Assembly: GCF_030944625.1 (NCBI RefSeq)
Contig: NZ_JAUSXY010000001.1
Coordinates: forward strand, 682,001-746,000
Source: Arthrobacter sp. SLBN-112
GTDB taxonomy: Bacteria > Actinomycetota > Actinomycetes > Actinomycetales > Micrococcaceae
Direction: 5' to 3'
Length of the DNA stretch: 64,000 nt
Under the pieces are notes generated by a model. The model did no database searches, was not told where the DNA came from, and saw only the letters and a program-made list of their open reading frames with translations. Made by a program: the position numbers and the translations under genes. Below, in pieces: positions 35,168-43,911 of this stretch. How positions within the stretch are numbered: position 1 is the stretch's first letter; each line of letters opens with the position of its first letter.

Positions 35168-37558
35168 TTGAGCACCGACACCAGCACCGACGCTGCCCAA
35201 ACCGGGATGCATCTGGCCGACACGCATGACACCATCCGGGTCCAGGGCGCGCGGGAAAACAACCTCAAGGACGTCAGCCTCGAGCTGCCCAAGCGGCGGC
35301 TGACCGCCTTCACGGGCGTGTCCGGCTCGGGCAAGAGCTCACTGGTGTTCGCCACCATCGCCGCCGAGTCGCAGCGCATGATCAACGAGACCTACAGCGC
35401 CTTCGTCCAAGGCTTCATGCCCAGCCTGGCCCGGCCGGACGTGGACAGGCTGGAGGGCCTGACGACGGCGATCATCGTGGACCAGGAGCGGATGGGCGCC
35501 AACCCGCGGTCCACGGTGGGCACGGCCACGGACGCCAACGCCATGCTGCGGATCCTGTTCAGCCGCCTGGGCCAGCCCTACGTCGGGCCGCCCACGGCCT
35601 TCTCCTTCAACGTTCCCACCCGCAAGGCCAGCGGCATCATGAGCACCGAGAAGGGCGGCCGGGTGGAGAAAAACGTGGTCCGCCAGGTGACCTACCTGGG
35701 CGGCATGTGCCCCAGGTGCGAGGGCATGGGCAACATCAGCGATATCGACCGGACCGCCCTCTACGACGATTCGAAGTCCCTGGCCGACGGCGCACTTACG
35801 GTCCCGGGCTACTCCATGGACGGCTGGTACGGCCGGCTGTTCGAGGGCATGGGCCTGCCGATGGACAAACCGATCGCGAAGTTCACCGCGAAGCAGCTGG
35901 ACACGATGTTGTACGCCGAACCCACCAAGATCAAGGTGGAGGGCGTCAACCTCACCTTCGAAGGCATCATCCCCAAGATCCAGAAGTCCATGCTGTCCAA
36001 GGACGTGGAGGCCATGCAGCCGCACGTAAAGCGGTTCGTGGAGCGGGCGGTTACGTTCGCCACCTGCCCGGACTGCGGCGGCACCCGCCTCACGCCCGAG
36101 GTGCTCGATTCGCGGATCAACGGCAAGAACATCGCGGACCTGTGCACCATGCAGATCAGCGACCTCGCGCAGTGGATCCGCGGGCTGGACGAGCCCACGG
36201 TGCGCCCGCTGCTGGCCGGACTGCGGGACCTCCTGGACTCCTTCGCGGAGATCGGCCTGGGGTACCTGTCGCTGGACCGCCCGGCCGGCACCCTGTCCGG
36301 CGGTGAGGCGCAGCGGACCAAGATGATCCGGCACCTGGGCTCTTCCCTCACCGACGTCACGTATGTCTTCGATGAGCCCAGCATCGGCTTGCACCCGCAC
36401 GATATCGAGCGGATGAACACGCTCCTGCTGCAGCTGCGGGACAAAGGCAACACCGTCCTGGTGGTCGAGCACAAACCGGAGATGATCGCGATCGCCGATC
36501 ACGTCGTCGACCTCGGTCCCGGCGCCGGCACCGGCGGTGGCGAGATCGTCTACGAGGGCGACGTCGACGGGCTGCGTTCCAGCGGCACCATCACCGGGCG
36601 GCACCTGGGTGACAAGTCCCGGCTGAAGGATTCCGTCCGGGCGCCCCGCGGCGCGCTGGAGGTCCGGGGTGCCTCCACCAACAACCTGCGCGACGTGGAC
36701 GTCGACGTGCCGCTGGGCGTGCTGTGCGTGGTGACGGGCGTGGCCGGGTCCGGCAAGAGCTCCCTCATCCACGGCTCGCTGGCGAAGCGTGACGGGGTGG
36801 TCGTGATCGACCAGGGCGCCATCAAGGGGTCCCGGCGGAGCAACCCGGCCACCTACACCGGGCTGCTGGAACCCATCCGAAAGGCGTTCGCCAAGGCCAA
36901 CGGCGTCAAGCCTGCCCTGTTCAGCTCCAACTCCGAGGGCGCCTGCCCCACCTGTAACGGCGCCGGCGTGATCTTTACCGAACTCGGCGTCATGGCCACG
37001 GTGGAGTCCACCTGCGAGGAATGTGAAGGCCGCCGGTTCCAGGCCGCCGTCCTGGAGTTCACCCTGGGCGGGAAGAACATCGCCGACGTCCTGGACCTGT
37101 CCGTGGAGGCGGCGCTGGCGTACTTTGCCGAGGGCGAGGCCAAAACGCCGGCGGCACACAAGGTCCTGGAACGGCTGGCGGATGTTGGGCTGGGCTACAT
37201 CACCCTGGGCCAGCCCCTCACCACGCTGTCCGGCGGCGAGCGCCAGCGCCTCAAGCTGGCCACGCAGATGGCGGAGACCGGGGAGATCTACATCCTGGAC
37301 GAACCCACGGTGGGGCTGCACCTGGCCGACGTCGAACAGCTGTTGGGCCTCCTGGACCGGCTGGTTGACTCCGGGAAGTCCGTCATCGTCATCGAGCACC
37401 ACCAGGCGGTCATGGCGCACGCGGACTGGATCATCGACATCGGTCCCGGCGCAGGGCACGACGGCGGCTCGATCGTTTTCGAGGGCACGCCGGCGGACCT
37501 GGTGTCCGGCCGGGCAACGCTCACCGCGCAGCACCTGGCGACCTACATCGGCCGCTAA
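35168..37558 (+). CDS. UvrA-like ABC ATPase (short, DrrC-type)
   Basis: The 796-residue protein has the full UvrA arrangement in a shortened form: Walker A GVSGSGKSS, zinc-finger pairs CPRCEGMG and CPDCGGTR, signature LSGGEAQRT with VFDEPSIGLHP; then second Walker A GVAGSGKSS, CPTCNGAG and CEECEGRRF, signature LSGGERQRL and ILDEPTVGLH. UvrA proper has about 950 residues, so parts such as the UvrB-binding insert are reduced. This length and type match UvrA-like proteins such as DrrC that give resistance to DNA-binding drugs. TTG 35168 is preceded by AGAGGGGG at five to six bases. It is monocistronic. Confidence 0.9.
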   Translation: MSTDTSTDAAQTGMHLADTHDTIRVQGARENNLKDVSLELPKRRLTAFTGVSGSGKSSLVFATIAAESQRMINETYSAFVQGFMPSLARPDVDRLEGLTTAIIVDQERMGANPRSTVGTATDANAMLRILFSRLGQPYVGPPTAFSFNVPTRKASGIMSTEKGGRVEKNVVRQVTYLGGMCPRCEGMGNISDIDRTALYDDSKSLADGALTVPGYSMDGWYGRLFEGMGLPMDKPIAKFTAKQLDTMLYAEPTKIKVEGVNLTFEGIIPKIQKSMLSKDVEAMQPHVKRFVERAVTFATCPDCGGTRLTPEVLDSRINGKNIADLCTMQISDLAQWIRGLDEPTVRPLLAGLRDLLDSFAEIGLGYLSLDRPAGTLSGGEAQRTKMIRHLGSSLTDVTYVFDEPSIGLHPHDIERMNTLLLQLRDKGNTVLVVEHKPEMIAIADHVVDLGPGAGTGGGEIVYEGDVDGLRSSGTITGRHLGDKSRLKDSVRAPRGALEVRGASTNNLRDVDVDVPLGVLCVVTGVAGSGKSSLIHGSLAKRDGVVVIDQGAIKGSRRSNPATYTGLLEPIRKAFAKANGVKPALFSSNSEGACPTCNGAGVIFTELGVMATVESTCEECEGRRFQAAVLEFTLGGKNIADVLDLSVEAALAYFAEGEAKTPAAHKVLERLADVGLGYITLGQPLTTLSGGERQRLKLATQMAETGEIYILDEPTVGLHLADVEQLLGLLDRLVDSGKSVIVIEHHQAVMAHADWIIDIGPGAGHDGGSIVFEGTPADLVSGRATLTAQHLATYIGR

Positions 37559-37569
37559 GTCGCCGCCCG

Positions 37570-38541
37570 CTAACTTCGCTGCAGCCGCCCAAGGAAGGAC
37601 ACGGTGGCCGCGGCGATCTGCTGCTGCGCGGCCTGGCGGCTGATGCCGGGTTCGCCGTCGCCGGGCTGCGCCCCGTAGTCGCCGAAGAATGCGTGCACCC
37701 CGCCGTGGACGGCGGCGAATTCCGCGTCCACGGGGAGGAGTTCGCGGGACGCCTGGATCTTGGCAGGGGTGCTGAGCCCGTCCTGGCTGCCGGAGACGGA
37801 GAGGACGGACAGTCCGGTCCGCCCGCGCAGCGAGTCGATCGGGTAGGACGCGTAGAGGACCAGGCCGCTGACATCGGTGTTGGCCAGCGCGAAGGACGAT
37901 GCGGATACCCCGCCCAGCGAGTGGCCGCCCACCGCCCACGTGGTGATGTCCGGGTTGTCGGCCATGGCGCTCCGGGCCTGGTTTCCGTCCAGCAGGCTGA
38001 GCCCCAGCGGTTCCTTCAGTATGACCACCCGGTACCCGGCGCCCACGGCAGGGGCCAGGATGTCCTGGTACGCCTTGGCGTCCACGCGGGCGCCCGGGTA
38101 GAAGACCAGTCCTTTCGTGGCGGTCCTGCCCTCCGGCGACATGGTGATGGCGGTGGCTGACTCGGTGATGGCGAGGTCCGACGTCGGGCCCGCTTCCGCT
38201 GCGTGGCCCGGCTGGTAAGCGAAGGGGCTGAGCCAGGCCAGCCCGGCGGCGAGCGCCAGCACGGCGAGCCTGGCCACCCAGGCACCGACGGCCCGGACAC
38301 GTGAGCGTTGCCGCGGAACACCATGGCGACGCCACAGCACGACGGCCCAGGCCACCCCCGCCGCAGCTGCGGCCAGGAGGATGCCCGGCAGCAGCGGGTG
38401 GCCGTCCAGGACCGCAGGATTTCCGGCCAGCATCCACGCGGGAACCAGGATCAGGGCGGCGGCGCACGCCACCGACACCCAGAAGAGAACGGTCCGGTGC
38501 CTCGCGGGCATGACCGGGGCCGGGGCTGGTGAGGTGTCCAT
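37570..38541 (-). CDS. Membrane-anchored alpha/beta hydrolase
   Basis: A 323-residue protein. The first 120 residues hold three hydrophobic segments (VLFWVSVACAAALILVPAW, LLPGILLAAAAAGVAWAVV and VARLAVLALAAGLAWL); the rest is an extracytoplasmic alpha/beta hydrolase with the nucleophile elbow GGHSLGG (Ser) and a late His in HGGVHAFFGDYG, as in the dienelactone-hydrolase-like PF12695 family. ATG 38541 has GGAAAGA upstream; longer frames reach 39129 but are not protein-like. It converges on the UvrA-like gene. Substrate unknown, probably an ester. Confidence 0.83.
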   Translation of the reverse strand: MDTSPAPAPVMPARHRTVLFWVSVACAAALILVPAWMLAGNPAVLDGHPLLPGILLAAAAAGVAWAVVLWRRHGVPRQRSRVRAVGAWVARLAVLALAAGLAWLSPFAYQPGHAAEAGPTSDLAITESATAITMSPEGRTATKGLVFYPGARVDAKAYQDILAPAVGAGYRVVILKEPLGLSLLDGNQARSAMADNPDITTWAVGGHSLGGVSASSFALANTDVSGLVLYASYPIDSLRGRTGLSVLSVSGSQDGLSTPAKIQASRELLPVDAEFAAVHGGVHAFFGDYGAQPGDGEPGISRQAAQQQIAAATVSFLGRLQRS

Positions 38542-38709
38542 GGGTCTGATCTTTCCACCGGGCGTCCGGATATTGGTGAACGGCATACGCTGGTTAAACC
38601 AGGGCCTACGGCCGCAGGGTTCCCTGGCCGTGGAGCCGCTCCGGCGAGGGCCCAAGACCGAGCTTGCGAGGGCAGGGAGGCGGCGTGGACTTGCGAGGTG
38701 GGGGAACTG

Positions 38710-39279
38710 ATGGGGACTTTCCGGTACGACGTCGAGATCCTGCACTTGCTGGTGTCCCCCGCGCACGCCTACTTCGGGCGGGCCCGCGACGGTGCCGCCG
38801 ATGTTCCCACCGATGATGCTGCGCAGGCGGAGGTGGTGGCCGGGAAGGGCATCGTGGGCGACCGGTTCTTCGGCAAGGCCGCGCACATGGACGCCGCGGT
38901 GACCCTGTTCGCCGTCGAATCGCTTGAGGCCATCGCCGCCGAGCTGGGCACGCAGCCGTTCGATCCCCTGCTGACCCGCCGCAACGTGGTGCTCCGCGGG
39001 GCGCAGTTGGCGCCGCTGCTGGGACAGGATTTTGCGCTGGAGTCGGGCGGGGGCGTGGTGGGGTTCCACGGCGGCCGGCATGCCCAGCCCTGCGCATGGA
39101 TGAACGAAATGCTCGCCCCTGGGGCGCACCCGGCCATGCGGGGCCGCGGCGGCATCCGGTGTCGGGCCTTAACCAGCGGGCTCCTGCACCGGGGCCCTGC
39201 CGTGCTGGTCAGTCCGGTGCCGCTGGATCCGGGCCAGGCCGGGGAGGCGAGCCTCCTGCGGCCATCGCGGCTTCCCTAG
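38710..39279 (+). CDS. MOSC domain-containing protein
   Basis: A 189-residue MOSC-domain protein, the C-terminal domain of molybdenum-cofactor sulfurases. Recognisable are GIVGDRFFGKAAHMDAAVTL (the GDR motif near residue 50) and RRNVVLRG, plus the late RGRGGIRCRALTSG whose Cys could carry sulfur. ATG 38710 has GGGGGA four bases upstream, while GTG 38698 is a poorer start. It may handle molybdenum cofactor or sulfur transfer in detoxification of N-hydroxylated compounds. No molybdoenzyme gene is in the window. Confidence 0.86.
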   Translation: MGTFRYDVEILHLLVSPAHAYFGRARDGAADVPTDDAAQAEVVAGKGIVGDRFFGKAAHMDAAVTLFAVESLEAIAAELGTQPFDPLLTRRNVVLRGAQLAPLLGQDFALESGGGVVGFHGGRHAQPCAWMNEMLAPGAHPAMRGRGGIRCRALTSGLLHRGPAVLVSPVPLDPGQAGEASLLRPSRLP

Positions 39280-39326
39280 CGAGGCGTACGACGCCGTCAC
39301 GCCCGGCACGCTTTCGGCCCACCCAT

Positions 39327-39362
39327 GACGGCGGTGCCCCGGAAAACCGGGACACCGCCGTC
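39327..39362. terminator. Bidirectional terminator hairpin
   Basis: GACGGCGGTG-C-CCCGG pairs with CCGGG-A-CACCGCCGTC around an AAAA loop; one mismatch. It sits between the convergent MOSC and MFS transporter genes. Confidence 0.65.
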
Positions 39363-39405
39363 GGGCACTCCTCGAAAGCCTGCTCCGCGTGACGCGGGCG
39401 CGGCG

Positions 39406-40761
39406 TCAGCTGGCCTGCTGCCCCTCAAGGTCCTCGAGCGATTTGCCCTTCGTGTCCGAGGACATCAGGGTGGCCACCGCGGAAACGAGGCAGATCCCGA
39501 GCGTGGTCAGGCCGATGGTGAGCGGCACGTTGGCGGAGCCGGGAGGAGCGATCGCGGTGAAGATGCTCGGGAAGAATGAGGCGATCATCAGCCCGATGTT
39601 CTGCGAGACGGCAAAGCCGGTCACCCGGATCCGCATGGGGAACTGCTCCTGGAAAAACGTGGCGAACGTGGCGTTCCACATCTGGAAGAAGATGCCCTGC
39701 ACGATCACGACGCACACGAAGACCAGCGGCAGGCTTCCCTGCTGGATCGCCCAAAGGTATCCGGTCACCAGCACGCCGCCAATGACCCCGCCGGCCGCCA
39801 TGAGCATCCGCCGGCCGATCCGGTCGGACAATGCGCCGAAAACCGGGATGGTGATGACGGCAGCGATGTTGGCCACCAGGGTCACCCAGAGGAACTCACT
39901 GCTGGAGAAGCCGTTGCCGTAGCCCTTCTGGGTGGCGTAGGAGACGCCGAAGATCAGCGTGGCCATGCCGATCACGTTGGTGAACGTCATCGCGACGCAG
40001 CGGACCAGGACGCCGGGGCGTGTGCGCAGGAGCTCGACGAGCGGGAAGCGCTGCTTGGCCTGGGCCGTTCCGGACTGCGCATAGGCGGGGGGTTCGGTCA
40101 CGCGGCGGCGGATCAGGTAGCCCGCAAGGATGACGACGGCGCTGAGCAGGAACGGGACGCGCCAGCCCCAGGAGCTGAACTGGTCCGCCGGGAGGAGCGC
40201 GGCGAGCGGGAGGAGCACCGCCGTGGCCAGGATCGAGCCCACCTGGGTGCCCTGGAGGCTGAAGCTGGCGAAGAAGCCACGCCTCGCGTCCGGTGAATGT
40301 TCCACGATCATCGCGCTGGCACCGCCCAGCTCACCGGCCACCGCGAAACCCTGGATAAGCCGGAGGACCACCAGCAGTGCCGGCGCAAGGAGACCGACCT
40401 GCCCGTACGTGGGGAGGAGTCCAACAGCGAAGGTCGCGAAACCCATGAGCAGCATCGCGAACACGAGCACCTTCTTGCGGCCGTGCCGGTCACCGTACGC
40501 ACCAAGCACCACGGCACCGATGGGCCGGGAGACATAGCCGACGGCGTAGGTGGCCAGGGAGGCGATGAGGGCTACGGTCGGGTTCCCGGACGGGAAGAAG
40601 ATGGCGGGGAAGACCAGGGTTGCCGCCAGTGAGTACAGCGCAAAGTCGTAGTACTCGAGGGCGCTTCCGATCCAGCCGCTCATCGCGGCTTTTCTGGGGT
40701 CCCGCACACCGGTTCCAGCCCCTTGGCTGGTGAGGGGCACGCGGGTTGGGGTGGTGCTCAT
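39406..40761 (-). CDS. MFS transporter, metabolite:H+ symporter (MHS) family
   Basis: A 451-residue permease with twelve predicted membrane segments. The MHS subfamily shows in GSALEYYDFALYSLAATLVF at the first helix, GAVVLGAYGDRHGRKKVLVF between helices 2 and 3 (the MFS DRxGRR-type motif), and LRLIQGFAVAGELGGASAMI. Members take up dicarboxylates, shikimate, proline/betaine and similar acids with protons. ATG 40761 has AAGGA seven bases upstream; the nine additional residues from 40788 are unlikely. The gene is upstream-neighboured by a hydroxyisobutyrate-dehydrogenase-like gene in opposite orientation to MOSC but is probably its own unit. Confidence 0.92.
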   Translation of the reverse strand: MSTTPTRVPLTSQGAGTGVRDPRKAAMSGWIGSALEYYDFALYSLAATLVFPAIFFPSGNPTVALIASLATYAVGYVSRPIGAVVLGAYGDRHGRKKVLVFAMLLMGFATFAVGLLPTYGQVGLLAPALLVVLRLIQGFAVAGELGGASAMIVEHSPDARRGFFASFSLQGTQVGSILATAVLLPLAALLPADQFSSWGWRVPFLLSAVVILAGYLIRRRVTEPPAYAQSGTAQAKQRFPLVELLRTRPGVLVRCVAMTFTNVIGMATLIFGVSYATQKGYGNGFSSSEFLWVTLVANIAAVITIPVFGALSDRIGRRMLMAAGGVIGGVLVTGYLWAIQQGSLPLVFVCVVIVQGIFFQMWNATFATFFQEQFPMRIRVTGFAVSQNIGLMIASFFPSIFTAIAPPGSANVPLTIGLTTLGICLVSAVATLMSSDTKGKSLEDLEGQQAS

Positions 40762-40960
40762 GTGCTTGTCCTTCGTCTTCTTTGGCAAGGAACCGGAGCC
40801 GCTGGTTTCGGCAGTGTCCAGGGCTGGTGTGCTGCGCCGCTTCAGCCGGATCGGGGTCGGAGCGGCAGCTCTTGAATCGATTCATCCAATATAGAAGGTG
40901 ATGCGTGTTACGTCAATGGCAAGCGCTATCCCAGAAGGTCGCGGGACCGGCTCAGCCTCG

Positions 40961-41833
40961 CTACCGGCTCGCGTGGTAAGCGGCTGCCATGTCCTGCTTG
41001 TCGCGCCCTTGGCCGGCCACCCGGTCCAGCCTGGCGGCGGCTGCCTCCGCGCCGTCAAGTTTCAGCCCCTCTTGTGCGGCGGCATCGATAATGAGGTGGG
41101 CATCCTTGCGGGCGGTGTCGACGGCGAAGGACGCGGGCTCCAATCCATCGTCCAGGATGAGGCCCATCTTGGTCCGCAGGTAGGGCAGGTCCAGCGGGCC
41201 GCCGTCGAGCACGCTGAGGAACTGCTCCGGATCGACGCCCAGCGCCTGGGCAAGCGCCACCACCTCGCCCGCAGCATTGGAGGCGGCAATGACCCAGCTG
41301 TTGACCACCAGCTTGAGCCGGGCAGCCGAGCCCAGGGAGGGGTCTTCGCCCGTCCAGATGGTGCGGGCGCCAACGGCATCAAGGACCGGCGCTACGCGGT
41401 CGCGCACGCCCTCGGGGCCGGCGGCGAGTACCAGGAGCTGGCCCGCCTCGGCGGGCGCACGGGTGCCGGAGACGGGTGCCTCCACCAGGTCCAGGCCCAG
41501 CTCGGCGGCCAAGGCAGCGATTTTGGGAACATCCTCCACACCCACGGTGGTGGACTGGATCCATGCCGTGCCTGGCCGGATGCCGGGCGCCGCCTGCCGC
41601 ATGACCTGCTCAACCGCGTCGGCGTCGTACAGCATGGTGAGGACAACGTCGGCGGCCTCCACCGCTTCGGCAGGGCTGGGCGCCCGCAGGGCACCTTCGG
41701 CGGCCAGCGGATCAGTCTTGCTGGCATCCCGGTTCCACACTGACACCTTGTGATCGGCCCGGAGGAGATTGCGCGCCATGGCCGCTCCCATGATTCCGGT
41801 CCCCAGAACCGCCACGCTCACCTTGGTATCCAT
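40961..41833 (-). CDS. 3-hydroxyisobutyrate/beta-hydroxyacid dehydrogenase family protein
   Basis: A 290-residue NAD(P)-dependent dehydrogenase. The cofactor motif VAVLGTGIMGAAMARNLL starts the protein; the substrate motif APVSGTRAPAEAGQLLVLAAG is at about residue 118, and the catalytic-lysine region AARLKLVVNSWVIAASNAAGE at about residue 170. It oxidises or reduces a beta-hydroxyacid such as 3-hydroxyisobutyrate, tartronate semialdehyde or succinic semialdehyde. ATG 41833 has AGGAG about nine bases upstream; the longer frame to 41965 has no such site. It lies behind the MFS gene's promoter on the same strand but 199 bases away, so linkage is unclear. Confidence 0.88.
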   Translation of the reverse strand: MDTKVSVAVLGTGIMGAAMARNLLRADHKVSVWNRDASKTDPLAAEGALRAPSPAEAVEAADVVLTMLYDADAVEQVMRQAAPGIRPGTAWIQSTTVGVEDVPKIAALAAELGLDLVEAPVSGTRAPAEAGQLLVLAAGPEGVRDRVAPVLDAVGARTIWTGEDPSLGSAARLKLVVNSWVIAASNAAGEVVALAQALGVDPEQFLSVLDGGPLDLPYLRTKMGLILDDGLEPASFAVDTARKDAHLIIDAAAQEGLKLDGAEAAAARLDRVAGQGRDKQDMAAAYHASR

Positions 41834-42057
41834 GCCGCTGTTCTCCTGATCCGGATCTGTTTTCAGTGCAGACGAACGGCAGGTACCCACACGTGGCGGC
41901 GGCCAAACCCGGGACAAGGAATTTCTGCCACCTGGGCACGGCGGACACGCCAGGCAGGCGGGCATGGGCAGCCAGGTACGACGGCGGCGCGAAAGAGCGC
42001 GGGAGCACGTCCCTTACAAGGGGAAGCGGCGCCGCTGGTTTGGCGCCAAAGAGGTGG

Positions 42058-42261
42058 CTACCAGGCCTGGTGTTCCCGGGTGAGGCCGAAGGGAACCGTC
42101 TCGCTGAGGGAAACGGTGAATTTGTCCACGCCGTGCCGGGTGACGAGGATGCCGTGGCGCTCGCCAGTGAGTGCATGGGCCTTGGCGGCGGCGACGGCGG
42201 CGTCGAGTTCGCTGTCCATGCTCTGGCGGTCGGACACGGTCAGGGTCAGGGGGAAGTTCAT
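42058..42261 (-). CDS. Small conserved protein of unknown function (paralog of 7365..7583)
   Basis: A 67-residue protein; ATG 42261 has AAGG nine bases upstream. It is colinear with the 72-residue protein at 7365-7583: DRQSM, then an Ala-rich helix, HGILVTRHGVDKFTVSLSE and TVPFGLTREHQAW. Two divergent copies in separate contexts show that the family is under selection. The frame can be extended to 42510, but nothing supports the extra N-terminus. It is monocistronic, divergent from the glycosyltransferase-like genes. Function unknown. Confidence 0.75.
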   Translation of the reverse strand: MNFPLTLTVSDRQSMDSELDAAVAAAKAHALTGERHGILVTRHGVDKFTVSLSETVPFGLTREHQAW

Positions 42262-42430
42262 GTTGTGGTGCCTTATGTCTTTCGTGGGGCCGGGTGGGCA
42301 AAACGCCGCCCAGCGCTCCCCCTGGCTGCATAGGCGGTGGGCACTGACGTGCCTCGCACCATGGTGCCTGAGCAAATAAGAGCCAGCAACTTTAGATAAA
42401 TGCCGCAGGTCAGGCGCGCGGAGTTCAAGG

Positions 42431-42444
42431 ATTGTCCTGACAAT
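42431..42444. promoter_or_regulatory. 14-base palindrome in divergent intergenic region
   Basis: ATTGTC-CT-GACAAT is a perfect palindrome in the 332-base space between the small gene (minus) and the first glycosyltransferase-like gene (plus). It resembles sites of GntR-type regulators but no such gene is adjacent. The remaining intergenic sequence shows nothing I can support. Confidence 0.4.
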
Positions 42445-42593
42445 TATTGGCGGAGATGCGCCGTGAATTAGAGTTGAACAGGACTGGAACCCGAAATTCA
42501 AGGCCTCCAATCCCCATGAGACCCGCTTCGGGGCATGACCCGAGCCATTTTGCGCCGCCGCTGACTGTGCAACGACCTGACAAGGAATCCGCC

Positions 42594-43910
42594 ATTTCCA
42601 CCGACGCTCTCTTCGGCAACCTCACCCGGATCCGCGATGTCATCCTTCCCGCCAGGGTGCGGGCGGCGCTGAACAGCGGGCGCGGGCTGCTGGGCGGCTT
42701 CATCGTGGTGCACCTGGTCTTCCTGGTGTTCGGCGCGTCCCTGTCCCTGCGCGGCGAGGCCTTCAGCGACACCTTCATCTACCGCGAGTGGGCCATGGCC
42801 GGCTTCAACGACGCGAACCTCTCCGGCGGCCCCAGCCCCTGGGTCTACCCCATCCTGGCCTTGATTCCCATGGCCATCGCCGGGGTGGCAGGACCTGGCC
42901 CGTTCTTCTTACTCTGGGTCCTCATGACCACACTCCTCAACGGCTGGGCGCTGCTGAAACTCACCGGGCGGGGCCGCAACTCCAATGCCATCCCCGCCGG
43001 CTGGTGGTGGCTGGCATTCACGTTCCTGATGGGCTGGCTGGGATTCGCCCGCGTTGACGGCCTCACCGCTCCGCTGGTCCTGGTGGCCCTGGCGTATGGC
43101 GTCCAGCGCCCGTTCGTCGCCTCGATCCTGCTGGCAGTCGGCACCTGGGTCAAGGTGTGGCCGGCAGCCATCATGCTTGCCCTCTTTGCCGTCGTGAAGA
43201 ACCGCCTGCTGGTGGTGCTGGCAGGAATAGCCGCGACGGCAGGCGTCGTGGCGCTGGCGGCAGCCCTGGGCAGCGTCCCCAAGCTCCTGAACTTCCTCAC
43301 GCAGCAGGGCGACCGCGGCATGCAGCTCGAGGCCACCTTCACCACCCCCTGGCTCTGGCTGTCCGTCCTGAACATTGGAGGCTCCCGGATGTACATGAAC
43401 ACGGACATCAACTCCATGCAGGTGGACGGCCCCGGCACCGCCGTCATGTCCGTGCTGATGCAGCCGCTCCTGGTCCTGGCCGCCCTGCTGGTGGCCGGGC
43501 TGACGTTCTGGGCGCTCCACAACGGAAAGCAGCACAAGGTGGCCGGCGGCGTTGACCGCACCGAACTGCTCCTCGCCGGCGCCCTGACCCTTGCCACCGC
43601 CTTCGTGGTGTTCAACAAGGTGGGATCCCCGCAATTCATGGTGTGGCTCGGACCCGCCGTCGCCGTCGGCCTGGCACACAGCTGGCGCGAATGGCGCGTC
43701 CCGGCAGCGATGCTGATCGCCATCGCCGTGGCCACCTACTTCATCTACCCGCTCTTCTACGACGCCCTCAGCCACAACAACCCATGGATGGCGCTGGTGC
43801 TGACCATCCGCAACGTCCTGCTGGTGGTCCTGTTCCTGTGGAGCGTCCGGCGCCTGTACTCGCTGGGCAAGAAGACCGCAGCACCCGCCCCCGCGCTCAA
43901 GGAGACCTGA
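42594..43910 (+). CDS. Polytopic glycosyltransferase-like membrane protein (GT87/DUF2029 type), ATT start
   Basis: The 438-residue product has about ten hydrophobic segments and the acidic loop EAFSDTFIYREWAMAGF after the first, typical of GT-C enzymes that use polyprenol-phosphate sugars outside the membrane. The frame is open to TTG 42447, but the only ribosome-binding site, AAGGA at 42583, lies seven bases before an ATT codon at 42594. Similarity to the downstream paralog also begins exactly there (IST at both). I therefore start it at ATT, a rare initiation codon. Together with the paralog and MptB next door, a role in polymannose/lipoglycan synthesis is likely but unproven. Confidence 0.8.
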   Translation: MSTDALFGNLTRIRDVILPARVRAALNSGRGLLGGFIVVHLVFLVFGASLSLRGEAFSDTFIYREWAMAGFNDANLSGGPSPWVYPILALIPMAIAGVAGPGPFFLLWVLMTTLLNGWALLKLTGRGRNSNAIPAGWWWLAFTFLMGWLGFARVDGLTAPLVLVALAYGVQRPFVASILLAVGTWVKVWPAAIMLALFAVVKNRLLVVLAGIAATAGVVALAAALGSVPKLLNFLTQQGDRGMQLEATFTTPWLWLSVLNIGGSRMYMNTDINSMQVDGPGTAVMSVLMQPLLVLAALLVAGLTFWALHNGKQHKVAGGVDRTELLLAGALTLATAFVVFNKVGSPQFMVWLGPAVAVGLAHSWREWRVPAAMLIAIAVATYFIYPLFYDALSHNNPWMALVLTIRNVLLVVLFLWSVRRLYSLGKKTAAPAPALKET

Positions 43911-43911
43911 G

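Noticed and set aside
35339..38467. Open frame of 1042 codons antisense to the UvrA-like gene
   Set aside because: It mirrors the GC-biased third positions of the well-supported uvrA-like gene and its neighbour; the translation is low-complexity and Arg/Gly/His-rich.
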